From assembly GCA_022702545.1 (NCBI GenBank), contig JAHRBC010000004.1:186001-250000 (forward strand): DNA of 64,000 nucleotides, in the 5' to 3' direction. This DNA is from Phycomyces nitens (lineage: Eukaryota; Mucoromycota; Mucoromycetes; Mucorales; Phycomycetaceae). Positions 50,316 through 64,000 of this stretch are shown piece by piece. Every line of letters starts with the position of its first letter. The stretch's first letter is position 1. Below the pieces are notes generated by a model. It was not told the DNA's origin. It ran no database searches and saw only the letters and a program-made list of their open reading frames with translations. A program made the position numbers and the translations under genes.

Positions 50316-52351
50316 ATGACTACTTTTGGGATAAGGAGGTCTATGACTAGTATAAAGGTAAAGAGGCGTCCATTAAGGCGCCTTAACGGTGTCTGGGGCG
50401 GTCCTCCCGACACACCAGGACCATCCACAACACCAGCCAAGGTTTCAGCAACCTCCCAAACCCATAAATTTCACAGGACGCGACTATCTCCTCCCGTCGT
50501 CACACCATCACCAGTCAGTTCACCTGTTCAAGAGAGCAGTGCAATCCAATTCACACAAGACAGACAAATGCATCCATTGGACAACCCATCCGTAGAATCC
50601 TACTTCATCCCAGGCGCGAAAGTGTTTGATCGTTACTTTGATTGTCCTTTGGGTAAAAAAAAAAACTAAAAAAAACAACAAAACAAACAGTCATTAGAAG
50701 CTAATCTTTTTTATCCATCCAATCTCAACAACAATCTATCATTCATAGCATACAAGCAAAAGTCTGCTGAGAAGATCAAGGTGTTTGTGCGCCATCTGGT
50801 CCCAGTAGACAAGGTCAATGACATGAAGACAATGCCATTCTTCCTTTACTTGCAGGTAAGCTGCGGATGAGATCAAGAGAGGGTTGCTTATCGTGACTAC
50901 AGCTGCTCAACTGGCTAAAGAGTGCTGCTTGCCTTTTCACCTTACCAACTACCTTTACTCATCTCTTGTCATTAGGGTGGTCCTGGGTTTGAAGTAGGTC
51001 TTCCAAGCAGTGCAACATCAGGCTGGATCAAAGAAGCCTTTGCGATGGGATACCAGGTCCTCTTGCTGGACCAGCGTGGTACCGGCCTGTCTTCCCCAAT
51101 CTCCACAGAGTCCTTGGGAATGCTTGGTCTGGATACCGATCAGGCCAAGGCTGGCTATCTGACTTTCTTTCGTGCTGACAGTATCGTGCGTGATTGCGAA
51201 ACAATTCGAGAGCAATTGACTGCCGATCGGACACCAGACTGTGAAAGCCGATTCACCCTACTTGGCCAAAGCTTTGGTGGCTTCTGCATTACCACTTATC
51301 TTTCTTTATTGTAAGCCAACTTACAGTCAAATGTATTTGAACTCACATATCTATATCTATATAATATATAATATCTATATATTCTTAGCCCAGCATCTAT
51401 CCAGCAGGCCTACATTACAGGCGGCGTGCCTCCTCTGGTAAATTCACCCGATGCTGTCTACAGAGCACTCTATCCTCGTATCCTGGCCAAAAACAAACTA
51501 TTCTACAAGAAATTCCCCCACGACATTGAACGTGTGCGCAAGATTCATGCCTATCTATCCCAGAACCAGGTTCGCCTCCCTAATGGAGGCACATTGTCTC
51601 CCCGCCGCTTCTTGCAACTCGGTATCTTGTTTGGTGTGTCTGGAGGCTACGATACCCTTCATGAAAACATAGTCTTTGCCTGTTCGGATCTCGAGAATCT
51701 CTCTCGTCTAAGCTACCGGACACTCAATAGGATCCAGGAACTCCAGGGCTGGGATACTAATGTCATATATGCCGTTCTTCATGAGGCCATCTACTGCCAA
51801 GGCGAAAAGAGTAACTGGTCGGCCGAACGTGTTCTCAATGAACCCCAATTTGCAAACATATTCGAGTGGCGCCTTGACCAGCTTGGTCCGGGACAGCCAG
51901 TCTACTTCACCGGAGAAACTATTTATCCCTTTATGTTTGACGACTATGCAGAACTCGCACCTCTCAAGAAGATCGCCAACATGTTGGCCGAGAATACCTG
52001 GGGGAAACTGTACAGCCGGAAGACCCTCAAGACATTGACGACCCCTGTGGCAGGTGTAACATATTACGATGACATGTATGTATATAGTACCAAAAACAAA
52101 AGAAGACTAAATGTGTTTGGTAGGTTTGTTGATCGTGAGCTGTCAGTGCAGACTGCTGGGTGTATTAATGGATTCAAACAATGGATTACAAACGAATATG
52201 CCCACAAGTAAGTAATTATTAGGCTTATTGTCGTCAAGTCTAATTCGTGTCCTGTCCTGTCCTGTCTTGTAGTGGTCTGCGTGTTGATGGAGAGCGTGTG
52301 CTAAGTTATCTAGTTAAGCTGGGAAGAGGTGATTCGGCTTACGATCGATAA
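50316..52351 (+). CDS. Prolyl iminopeptidase-like alpha/beta hydrolase (S33)
   Basis: The enzyme probably removes N-terminal proline from peptides. The ORF starts at 50316 (MTTFGIRRSMTS...), with about 85 basic, Pro/Ser-rich residues before the enzyme begins near SVESYFIPGAKVFDRYFDCP. A later ATG (MHPLDNPS, about 50569) is an alternative start. The oxyanion motif LQGGPGFEVG, the substrate block LLLDQRGTGLSSP and the nucleophile elbow LLGQSFGGFC are intact. The cap and C-terminal parts (TGGVPPLVNSPDAVYRALYP, GQPVYFTGETIYPFMFDDY, DDMFVDRELS) follow over further exons to the stop at 52349-52351. A 48-nt intron near 52076-52123 leaves the frame open if retained. The N-terminal extension might target the protein to mitochondria (inferred from its basic composition). 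Confidence 0.85.
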
Positions 52352-52526
52352 AGACATTTGGGTTTATGCATTTCATATAAAATAAACAAGCTTGGTTTAT
52401 ATAATATTTATGTGGTCCATATGCTTGGAGTCCAAACAGATTGTTTGTTATATATATATATTGCTAAATCGGCTGGTTCTGTTTTAATGTATGTATAAAT
52501 TGAATGGTATAGAATGGGATTGGGAT

Positions 52527-54649
52527 TTATGTCTTGCGAAGAATGCACTCTTTGGTGGGATCCTGGGATTCGGATGAGTTCCACTGACTGAGAGTAAGTA
52601 TGCTCACAGACACCATGCTATATAAGATGAGGGATCAGTATTTTTTGTTGCTGCTGTTGTCTAGATGGCTTCAACTTACCCAACAGCACCCAGAGTGATG
52701 AGAAAGATGTTTGCCAGGCGACGGCCAAGAGGCAGCGAGAGAGCCTTGATATGGAAAAGGGGAGGGAAAATGAAGCAAAGAGGAATGCAGAACAGAGCAC
52801 CAACAAGCGATACGAATTTGTCTAGTTTGTCCTTTGATCCCACAATCGCAATCCAGGCACACAGAAACACGACCAGGACACGAAACACGTTCTTTTGCCA
52901 CTTTACAAGCGTATTGTTCTTACCAGATCTGGTCACAAACAGGCCATTTTCCATGATGCGGATAGCAGGGAAGAGTTGCAAGGGAATAGAAAGGCAAATG
53001 GCAAGAGAGTACAGGGTCTGGATAGACGAGACCATTGGGTCTTTGCTGGGCAGATTAAGCAAGATAATCGTCTTTACATTGTCACCAAATGTTAGGTATG
53101 ATAATGCACCCATGGACACAAACAAGAGAGTGATGAAAAACAGGGCTCGTTTGAGCACAGTGGGGAATTTCTGGGGATCCTTCATGGATTCAGTGATTGG
53201 GATGACTGCAAACACCAATTCGGATGAGTCTGTCTAGTCGTCCAGATTACAATCTAGCCCTAAAGCTTACCAAGACCAACACCTTCAAAGGTAAATGCAG
53301 CAGTGCCAATAAAGAGTGGAAAGTGCAGAGGATTCCACAGGGCAACATCTGCCTTTCCAACAACAGCCAGCTCTTTAAAGTCGTAATAGAAAAGATAGCC
53401 AAGTCCAATCACAATAAACACATCTCCAATAAGCGCAAATACTGACAGCCGTTGGATCTTGCGGATCATGGCAAGAGGAATAAAGGCAAAGCTCTGGGCT
53501 AGGATTAAAAGGTGCATTGGAATCAAGACTCTGCATTTTGAAAACGCCAAGACAAGTGATTGCAGGTTTTCGGCAACAAAGATCATGTAAGCACACACAA
53601 ACCCGATTTGCGACAGAGTAATTGACACCAGTACAGCAGTACGCATCCATGAGCCATACAGCACTCCACCCATGTCTCCAAAGCTGGCCGGGACCACCAG
53701 GCGGGTTTGGACGAGCAGCATAAACGACCAGTAGGATATCAGTGCCAACAACACTACACCGACAGTGGAGAATACCAGCCCACCATTATCGAATCTATTG
53801 TCAATAGGGAAGCAGATGAATAATCTAGCGATCAAACATTGATAAAACATACGCTTTGGGGAGAAACATGATTCCAGTTGTGACAAAGGACTTTAATAGC
53901 AGAAACATGGCCTTTCCTGGCGTGGCTTTACCCTGCAGTGTTTGTCCTGGTTTAGATCGTGAGAGTAGAGGCATTGTTTCGCGAGCATGAAGATGGCGGT
54001 ATTGGACTGGCTGATGATGGAGTCCTTTTGATACACCAGATGAAGAAGTGACAGGTAGAGGTAAGACAGGTCCACCAGTAGAGAGGTACGAAGGATTTGT
54101 CTGAAGCATGGCCCCTCGATACACTCTTCCTCTACCAGAAGCCTCTTCTTCTGCATCCTCAGTCTCATTTTCGTCAGTTGAATCCTCTTCTTCTTCATCA
54201 TCATCACTTTGCTCATCATCATCATCGCTTGATTCCTCATCGTCACTTAGATCCTCACCACCAAAATGGCCATACAAGCATAAGAATTCGACAAAGCTGC
54301 TCGTCACAAGATTAGGAAGAGTTTTGCCTTGGAGTCTGGCAGTGGTGAGGACATGATAACGTCTGAAGCCGCCTGGTTGTTTGAGGGATTGCAAAAGAGG
54401 ATCGGTGGTGACATGGCGAATTGCAGGTAAAGAGATGGATTGGGTGCGTTCTCGTCGTTGCTGAGTGCTATCGATGCGAGCGGTCCATTTGTAGATCTCG
54501 TCTACAACAGATCCACCTGGGAGTTGGTGATGAGCAGCATAGTCGTCACTGGGTTGCAAGGTTGGTTGGCTGGGCTGAAACACAAGGTGACGTTTAACTA
54601 CCTTGGCGACATGTTCAACCGGCAAGTCAATCGTTAATGAGCGTTTCAT
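52527..54649 (-). CDS. Vacuolar amino acid transporter, Avt3/Avt4 type
   Basis: This is an AAAP-family exporter of amino acids from the vacuole. Start at MKRSLTIDLPVEHV (54649). The N-terminal cytosolic region of about 230 residues includes a strongly acidic low-complexity stretch (SDDEESSDDDDEQSDDDEEE) and then SKPGQTLQGKATPGKAMFLL, the conserved entry to TM1 in fungal Avt3. About eleven hydrophobic segments follow, including FVTTGIMFLPKAY, VGVVLLALISYWSFMLLVQT, FIGTAAFTFEGVGLVFAVIP with ITESMKDP, LFFITLLFVSMGALSYLTFG and VVFLCAWIAIV. The last exon (SQWNSSESQDPTKECI...) lies at about 52617-52527. It is convergent with the iminopeptidase-like gene, 175 bp apart. Confidence 0.9.
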
Positions 54650-55495
54650 GGATCTCAAGAAAGAAAAGAGTGGGATGAAATAAGTAACGTAATAAAGAGA
54701 GTTTGTAAAAAGAACGAGAATAAAGAAGGGGCTGACGGGGGAGGTCACGGCTATATTTTGTCTGACCCAAATGTGGGCACTCCAAAGGGTCCAATATACT
54801 GATTTCCTATACTCTTTTGTACTTTTTGTACTTTACTTCTTGCCCAGCACAAAAGCTTATCAAGCACAGGCCATTTGCCATTTATTGCAATCACTTTTAC
54901 ATATGTATATATATTTATCACCTTTTTTTTAAAAAAAAAAAGAAAAAAAGACTTGATGACAAATGTCTGTAGATGTCTGTTATTATTATTATTTGTTGTT
55001 CTAAATGTTACTCTTGTAATTTATTCAATGGCATGCACTGTATAAATTTACTAGGATTGATAACATTATTGCAATGCTTATTAACCGAGACCTTTGTTGC
55101 TTTCAACTAGGCATTTAAGCCTAGCCAAACCATCCGTGGTAATACAAAGAGGCATTTTCTACAACTCGGCCTTACCAAGCATTAATATAGACTATATTAT
55201 TATTGGTCAAATATGTACCATGTACTTCAACAGGCCAGTTGTTTTGAACATGGAGATTCTATAATTCTCTATTACAATACACATTCCTTGCAATCCATCA
55301 TATATTGATTCATTGAAACTAAAGTTGAGATTGGACAAGACCATCTATATGGTAAACATGCCAACAGAGCTGTACAACCATTGTAGTATACTTGATCTTA
55401 CTCTGACTGTTTGCAAAGTTACAAGGTCTTTTTAGAAATGAGAAGCATTTTTTTTTAAAAAAAAGGGTAATGTTTATTGGTTTGGAGCAGTATTG
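54650..55495. other. Intergenic region with oligo(T)-oligo(A) inverted tracts
   Basis: Spacer upstream of the transporter start and downstream of the dehydroquinate fusion gene. It contains two T9A8-11 palindromic tracts (about 54925-54945 and 55449-55465). No gene seen. Confidence 0.6.
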
Positions 55496-58025
<2,530 letters not shown>

Positions 58026-61000
58026 TTACACACTCTTCTTGAGCTTGCGATCCCAGTATTCTCGTTGGCGGACAGTCGATACGACATCTGAATACCACCA
58101 CTGCCTTATGAACGATATCGTGTACCGGGGCAGGAGAGCAAACACGATAGATAGCAGGCCAGTGAGCCAGAATGAACCATTCGAGTAGAGCATGGGTGCA
58201 ATTCCGTACATTGTGGTGGAGCTAAATGAGCCATACACCGCAATCCAGGCAAAGTTAATGACCAACTCGACCGCAACTCCAAGGAACATGATCCAAGTCC
58301 AGTAGTAGGTATTGAAACCAGGCACAAGGTTTGCTAGCACGATTGCTACCACAGCCACTCCAGTCGAAAGCTGCAGCATTGAAGCACTGCCATGGTCACC
58401 CGGCTGGGGTTCGTAGAGAAAGTAAAAGCAGTAGAACACGACCAATGATTGCCAGATGCCATCCAGAAAATACAGACAGAATCTGGTTTTGGTAAAGAGA
58501 TCTCGGTAGATGCCAACTTCGTAGGTCTGGGGATATTTGCGTAGATATGGAGCAGTGATGTCTTGGTCCGTGCACCCCAGAACGATTACGGGGACAAGGG
58601 TGAAGATGATGTTGTAGAGCTGCAGAAATGAATAGTCATAAAAGATGTTTCCTGAAAACCGGCTGTAAATCTGATACCACAGTGAGGGAAACACCCAAAA
58701 CACGTTTTTAAAAAAGAAATTCAGGACCATTTCTGCAATACGCCCATAACTCCAATGGCCTTGAACAAGTAACAGTTGACCGAGAAAGCGGAATTGACCA
58801 ATGGAATAATCCGACGCCATCGAGGCCTGGACGCCTTCCTTGCCAGCAATACCGACTCCCACATTGGCAGCCTGAATCATTGACACGTCGTTGGCACCAT
58901 CTCCTACGGCCAAGGTAACGGCATCTTTACCCTTGCGCACCATTTCAACCACCAGCGCCTTTTGGAGAGGGCTGACTCGGCAGCACACCACACTCTTGCA
59001 CAGCAATGCCACTCGAAGCAATTTGTCTTTGATTTCGTCCGACTCAAATATTCTCGCAAGAGCAGAGCCCTCCAATACCAATGCATTTTCTTCCTGTTCT
59101 CCGTCTTCATGATGATCAACCGGAGCAAGTTTGTCTGCCAGACTATCCAGACTATCGAGCTCGTCGGCTCTTAGTGTCCAGATATGCATATCCTTTGTGA
59201 GCAAATTGGAAGCATAGCCAATATTGATAGCCGTCTCCAGCTTGTCTCCCGTGAGCACCCATATTTTCATCCCCGCGTGTCGTAGATCCTCAATTGTCTC
59301 TGGTACGCCCTCTTGAAGCTTGTCTTCAATTCCTGTTGCACCCAACAATATCAAATTCTGCTCAATCTCTTCCTGCAGCTGATCGACCTTTTCGCTTCTG
59401 TTCTCAACAGATGTCATTGCATTCTCCATGGCCTTGTTCCATGACTCAAAGTAGGTTGGGTCCAGCACACGCCAGCCAAGAACCAGTGTGCGAAGTCCGT
59501 CGTTGGAAAATGAGTCTAGGTCTTCTTGTGTTTGGCGAGAAAATTCGTCTTGGTCTGGTGCTAGTCGTGCGATTATAACGTTATCAGCTCCCTTGCAATA
59601 TAACACCAAGTCGTTCCATGGAGCAGGGCGCCGTACCACTACACTCATCCGTTTACGGGTCGATGTGAAGGCCAGGACGCGTATTACTTCGTACTCGTAA
59701 CTTTCGCCAAGAACGTCCAACGTAGCACGGTTTCCCTGACGACCGACAAATGCAAATCCGCAGTTACGGGCAGCGGTCACAAGAGCAGCTTCATCCGGCG
59801 ACTCTGCCTTGTACATCAATTGGACATCCAGAGTTGGATCAACCTTTGTTAAAGGAAGAGTTGTAAACGCCTTGCCTTGACCGGCCTTTTTCTTGATTCC
59901 AAAGTTAGCCTGAATCTTGCGGCCCTGTTTCTGGAGTGTGTCTCGAATTGCAGCAGCAGCGGGCACTTGGATAGGACTACTGCTAGGATCGTTCTTTTGT
60001 TTTGTGGGCAGCACTTGGGGTACATCGACATGTTCTTCGACTGTCTCGATCGAAAGACCATCTTTTCCAATCACCTCTACTACTACGGTGTGGCATATTG
60101 CAAGCAGAGTGAAAAAGTCTACAATCGGCTGACGAGTTTTGGTGTCTGGCTCAAGGTCTTTGTACAAAGCTGGGTCAGCAAACGACAGCATTTCTGGATC
60201 TTGAGTTGCATATCGTGGCTCAAAAACGGCTTTCATTGATTGGAGATAGTCTTCAAAGAGTCCCGGGGGTCTCTCAGGAGCGGCTGACTCTGGGTCGAGC
60301 CGGAGTCTTGCGCCACGGGCCCCTTCGGATTCAGGCTGGAACCCATTGTTTCCATAGCGACGACCGACTACGCTGCACTCACGAAACTCCATCACATTCT
60401 GGGTGAGGGTGCCTGTCTTGTCCGAAAACACATACTCGACCTGACCAAGATCGTCCGAGAGGTTCCACTACACGGGGAAGGGAGGCAATAGAGGATTATG
60501 TTATTTATTTTTGCCAAAATATACGACTTGTTCTCTATACATATCCCACAACCACCGTGGGCACATACAGACTTGGGAATACAAGGCTGGCCGGTACTCT
60601 CGTCCCACATTTCGCGATCGTTCCAGATGAAGTAGGCCTACAAGAGTATATTTGATGAATTTGGACAGACCCTTGATAGTCTGGTTACCTGAAAGGTCTT
60701 TACAAACTCAATAGAGACATAAAGAGAGATTGGAATGATGTTTTGAAAGATAATGAGACTCGCCCTATTTGAAAATAATAATAATAATAATTAAAAAATA
60801 ATTAAAAATAATAATAATACTTCTTGGTGTGTTTGCACTTACCAAAAGTTCTCGAATCCTACATAGGCGGCGGAGCCTGTTTGCCGAGAGTATAGAGAAG
60901 TGGCCCCTGACCTGTCATCCTGCAATTTCATCACTCCACCCATGGCCGCACAGACAAAAGAGAGAATAAAAAGAACAGCAAAGGCAACGATGATTTCCTT

Positions 61001-62158
61001 GTTCATTTCGCGCTCTATTTGACTACGTTTGGAAGGCGTTTCACCAGAGTTGAGCATGATTTTCGTATCTGTGCCAGTAAAGAGCACGACGGCAAGTACC
61101 CAGGGTGTGTTACGAATGACATGACCACGCAACAGGAGATTATCGGTGCTGATGGGTATCTTCTTGGTTTCTGACCAGGATTCCAGAGTCTTGGTCAGCA
61201 TCACGAGTGTGCCCTCGAAAGCATACAGGTCAGGGTTAGGAGGACCAGATTCGAGGTAGAAATGACAGTTGTCCAGACAGGCCTGGCCGCTCTGTAGAGA
61301 GCTGTACTCTTCAATACCCTGACGAGGTTTGAGATTTGTCTCTCCGTCAAGATCCTTTGTTTCCACAAAACAGACATTGGAAGCGGCAGCACTGGCCAGT
61401 AAGACAGCATCGGCTGGTAGACTTTCGCCGTTGCGTAACAATATGAAATCCCCCACTCGCACATCCTTTGAGAGTGAGGGTTCAAACACACCTCTTGTAG
61501 AATTCAAAAAGGACAATTCCTGGGCATCGACTTTATTAGTCTTTTCGACAGGTTGCAAGTAGTTTGTGTTGTTGTAGCCCAGTAGTGTATGGGTAGGAGT
61601 GCTGTTGTACCGTGCATCAACCTTGTGTCGCTCGAGATCTTCAAAGGCATCCTTGACGGCACTGACGACCACAACGGTGCAGATAGGCAGGAGAGTAAGT
61701 GCGGGAGACTTGACACCAAATGTTGGTAACATTTGGAGAATAGCCATTCCCAGGAAATAGATATTTGCAGCCCTTCTAAACTGTTCAAAGAGGTTTTTGG
61801 GCACAAAACTTAATATTGTATATTTAGAAGTGCGGATACGATTGGTTTTATAGCGCCTTTGAGGTTTTCCGTGCTTATCGAGTTCATAGGCTGGCAAGGG
61901 AAGATTGACAAACACTCTTCTTCCTCCTGTGGGTATTTGTCGTAATTTAACGGTCGTTCCTCTACGGCTGAGTCGAGATCGTCGTCGAGTGTCGGTGGAA
62001 TTAGTTGAGGGTTGGCGATGATGAGATGAGGTCGGGAGGATAGGTGCATTTACTGACATTACTTCTTCGTAATGCTCGTCTTTTCCTCGAGGTTTTTTCT
62101 TGGCCTGTTTCTTCCAAAAGGTTTCTCGCCATTCTTGAATGGTACGCAAGAATGCCAT
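58026..62158 (-). CDS. P4-type ATPase phospholipid flippase (Dnf1/Dnf2-like)
   Basis: The protein moves phospholipids to the cytosolic leaflet. Start at [17 protein letters not shown] (62158). The large first exon includes [57 protein letters not shown], the actuator DGET loop ([17 protein letters not shown]) and TM3. Small exons carry [18 protein letters not shown] TM4 and [14 protein letters not shown] main exon begins at [20 protein letters not shown], with the phosphorylated Asp, then [36 protein letters not shown] and the six C-terminal membrane segments, ending [12 protein letters not shown]. It has about 1290 residues. The NLPLP and KIRT-like N-terminal blocks resemble the plasma-membrane Dnf1/2 group rather than Drs2 or Neo1. 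Upstream is an (AAT)n microsatellite. Confidence 0.92.
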
Positions 62159-62340
62159 TCTAGAAAGCACGCTACAAGTCAAAGAAAATATATATATATA
62201 GATTTATATGTATCTATCTATCTATATCTCTATATAGAAGAGGAAGAAAGGAAAACAATAAGAGGTGTGGAATGCAAAGAAAAAAGGTCTTTTTTTTTGT
62301 TGTATGACAAGAAAAAATAGAAATAAATAAAAATAGATTA

Positions 62341-62378
<38 letters not shown>

Positions 62379-63528
62379 TAGTAGTAATAATAGATCAGGT
62401 AGCTGTTGCCTATACTGAGAATATAACTTTAACCAAAAAATGCCTCACAGGTCTGATGGAGAAACCGTAGCACTTTCCGAGTAAGCCATGGCAATTCGTT
62501 CTTGGCTCCAAACCAGATCATAAATCATCGTCATACGCAGATGCATCCAGAAAAATGCTTCATGTCTGCAAGTTCCGTGGCACTCGAGTGACTTGGATTC
62601 CTAAAATATTTATCAAAAAGGATGTTTGTGGGCATTTTCAAAGACATTCACGAGAATCTCTTTATCCATTAATGTTTATTTATATTGTTTGCGCCTTCTC
62701 AATTGCAATCTGTGTCCAGTAAATCATATCTAAGCGAATCAGATCAAACAAGCCTTTGGGTGTTCTCCTTTAATGGTCTGCCAAGAAAAGCAATACTCCA
62801 ATCCAATCTAATCCAGCCCAATATGATCATCTTTTTTATTTATTTAATGGATCATATTGTCTGTATGCTCTTGATCCATTAACCTGTTCCCGGGATTAAA
62901 GGATAACCCTATCGCGTGGGTGGGTCTATTTTAAACACCGGTTTCCTTTTTCGTACCTGGATCAGTGATGAGATCAAATTCAACACAAATCATTTATTGC
63001 CATGGAAACAAGTTACAGAACCAAGGATTGTCATGACAACCTTCTTTTTTTTAAAAAAAATATATGTATATACAAGAGCAAATTCATCGACTTTGTTTGT
63101 TTTGTACTGCGCAATCCTGGTACACCTTGAAATCCAAAAGAGAGTCAAAAAACAATGTGCCAAATGTCCTTTTTTAATAAAGAGAGCCTTTTCGCCATTC
63201 AAAATAGTTATGCTGAACGATCAATAAGAAATATATGGTATAAAACTCCCAATGGGCTCTGTACCAGGTGATTAAGCTTCAAGATATGCACGACTATAGT
63301 CTTTGGTCTAAAAGAACAAAAATTTATAGCTTGAAAATAAGCATCTAAAGTGTCAGCCATTGATGCCATTGATGAATGCAGCCAATTACCTACAATGATC
63401 CCACAGGTCCCTTTTGTTTCAGTTTACAGAGTCTGTCGGGAGATCTTATATCCACATCAAGAGCTTAAAAGTCTACATAAAAAAATGGGCTCTGCTTCTC
63501 TTTCTTTTTTTCCACCACAATCCATCTT
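62159..63528. other. Divergent intergenic region
   Basis: Flippase promoter and spacer. It contains (AAT)n at 62341-62376 and a T9A8 inverted tract at about 63047-63062. No gene seen in it; a plus-strand frame at 63350-63528 lacks family resemblance. Confidence 0.6.
62341..62376. repeat. (AAT)n microsatellite
   Basis: About twelve AAT units lie in the flippase 5' region. Confidence 0.85.
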
Positions 63529-64000
63529 ATGTACAAACGACCCTCTCGCCCAGAAACCCCAAAGGATCTTCAGGACCATAGTTCCAGCCACAAGATCAAA
63601 GCACATCCCCTCCAAGCCGCCCTTTCGTCTCTTCCTCAGCTAGCCATCTCACTTGCCGTGTTGTTTGTGATCATTGGCACAAATACAACATATAGACAGC
63701 CAAAGTAGAAAAATAAATCCATCTATAGAGTCCCAATTAACCCTCTCTCTCTCCCCACGTATAGTATTGTATGGCTCACTCTGGCATCAACTGGATGTTT
63801 GTGCCTAGGATCTGTCTTTATATACCTGCAAATCAATAACGCGAATTATAAACACTGGAAAGCACATTCCTGGACACGCCAAGCAATCCAAATCGCCAGT
63901 ATCGCATTCATCATCACTCTGCCCAGCTCCCACTTTGCACTCTGGCCCGTCTATGGATGGACAACCCCTCTTGTGGTCATTCCAGCCTTTGTTGTCCTGT
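63529..64000 (+). CDS. Unidentified multi-pass membrane protein, 3' end beyond window
   Basis: An exon from MYKRPSRPETPKD (ATG 63529) contains one hydrophobic segment (LAISLAVLFVIIGTNTTY) and ends at a GTAGAA donor after 63707. A well-formed pyrimidine-tract acceptor (CCCCACGTATAG) at 63763-63764 joins in phase to NIVWLTLASTGCLCLGSVF, then a polar YKHWKAHSWTRQAIQIA loop and further hydrophobic segments (SIAFIITLPSSHFALWPVYG, TTPLVVIPAFVVL) up to the last base. At least three or four membrane spans are seen. I do not recognise the family. The alternative frame 63350-63643 overlaps this exon and looks like chance. Divergent from the flippase. Confidence 0.6.

Noticed and set aside
63350..63643. 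A 97-codon plus-strand frame at the right end
   Set aside because: It overlaps, in another frame, the exon that splices in phase to a clear run of membrane segments, and its own sequence shows no domain.

Overview
The window is nuclear DNA of a filamentous, early-diverging fungus. A Mucoromycota lineage is most likely (Mucorales, Phycomyces-like), but this is inferred from style, not from a marker gene. The sequence is AT-rich and full of T-tracts and (TA)n runs. Nearly every gene is cut by short introns of about 45-75 nt with CTAAC/TACTAAC-like branch sites close to the acceptor. The gene set is eukaryotic: TFIIH helicase, TORC2 subunit, ER-anchored ubiquitin E2, Rho GEF, P4-ATPase, ING and GATA proteins.

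Layout from left to right: the 3' part of a GT32-type glycosyltransferase (+); cystathionine beta-lyase (-); a 13-exon Rictor/Avo3/Ste20 TORC2 subunit (-); a small doubtful ORF (+); the XPB/Ssl2 helicase (-); the tail-anchored E2 Ubc6 (-); a broken lineage-specific-looking ORF (+); a La-motif RNA-binding protein (-); a tetraspanin (+); a Sec14-like lipid-transfer protein (+); tRNA-dihydrouridine synthase 3 (-); a Rho1 GEF with DEP, DH, PH and CNH parts (+); a secreted, membrane-anchored protein resembling periplasmic binding proteins (+); an ING-family PHD protein (-); a kanadaptin-like FHA protein (+); a Nudix-like protein (-); an AreA/Nit2-type GATA factor (+). Next is a gene-poor stretch of about 10 kb (40.2-50.3 kb) whose only convincing gene is a DIT1/PvcA-type isocyanide synthase (-). 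The right end holds a prolyl iminopeptidase-like hydrolase (+), an Avt3-type vacuolar amino acid transporter (-), a fused 3-dehydroquinate synthase/3-dehydroquinate dehydratase (-), a Dnf-type phospholipid flippase (-) and the start of an unidentified multi-pass membrane protein (+).

The genes are ordinary single-gene fungal units and I see no operon-like cluster. They often sit in convergent or divergent pairs, and the closest convergent stop codons are 11 bp apart. The items that stand out are: (1) an AROM-derived protein keeping only the first and fourth AROM activities; (2) five GC-AG introns required by reading frame, three of them in the kanadaptin-like gene; (3) a lone isocyanide synthase in a gene desert; (4) a substrate-binding-protein-like ectodomain with a signal peptide and a C-terminal membrane anchor. 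Exon boundaries were placed by hand from splice motifs, frame and family conservation. Those of the Rictor, kanadaptin, AROM-like and cystathionine lyase genes were checked for phase throughout.
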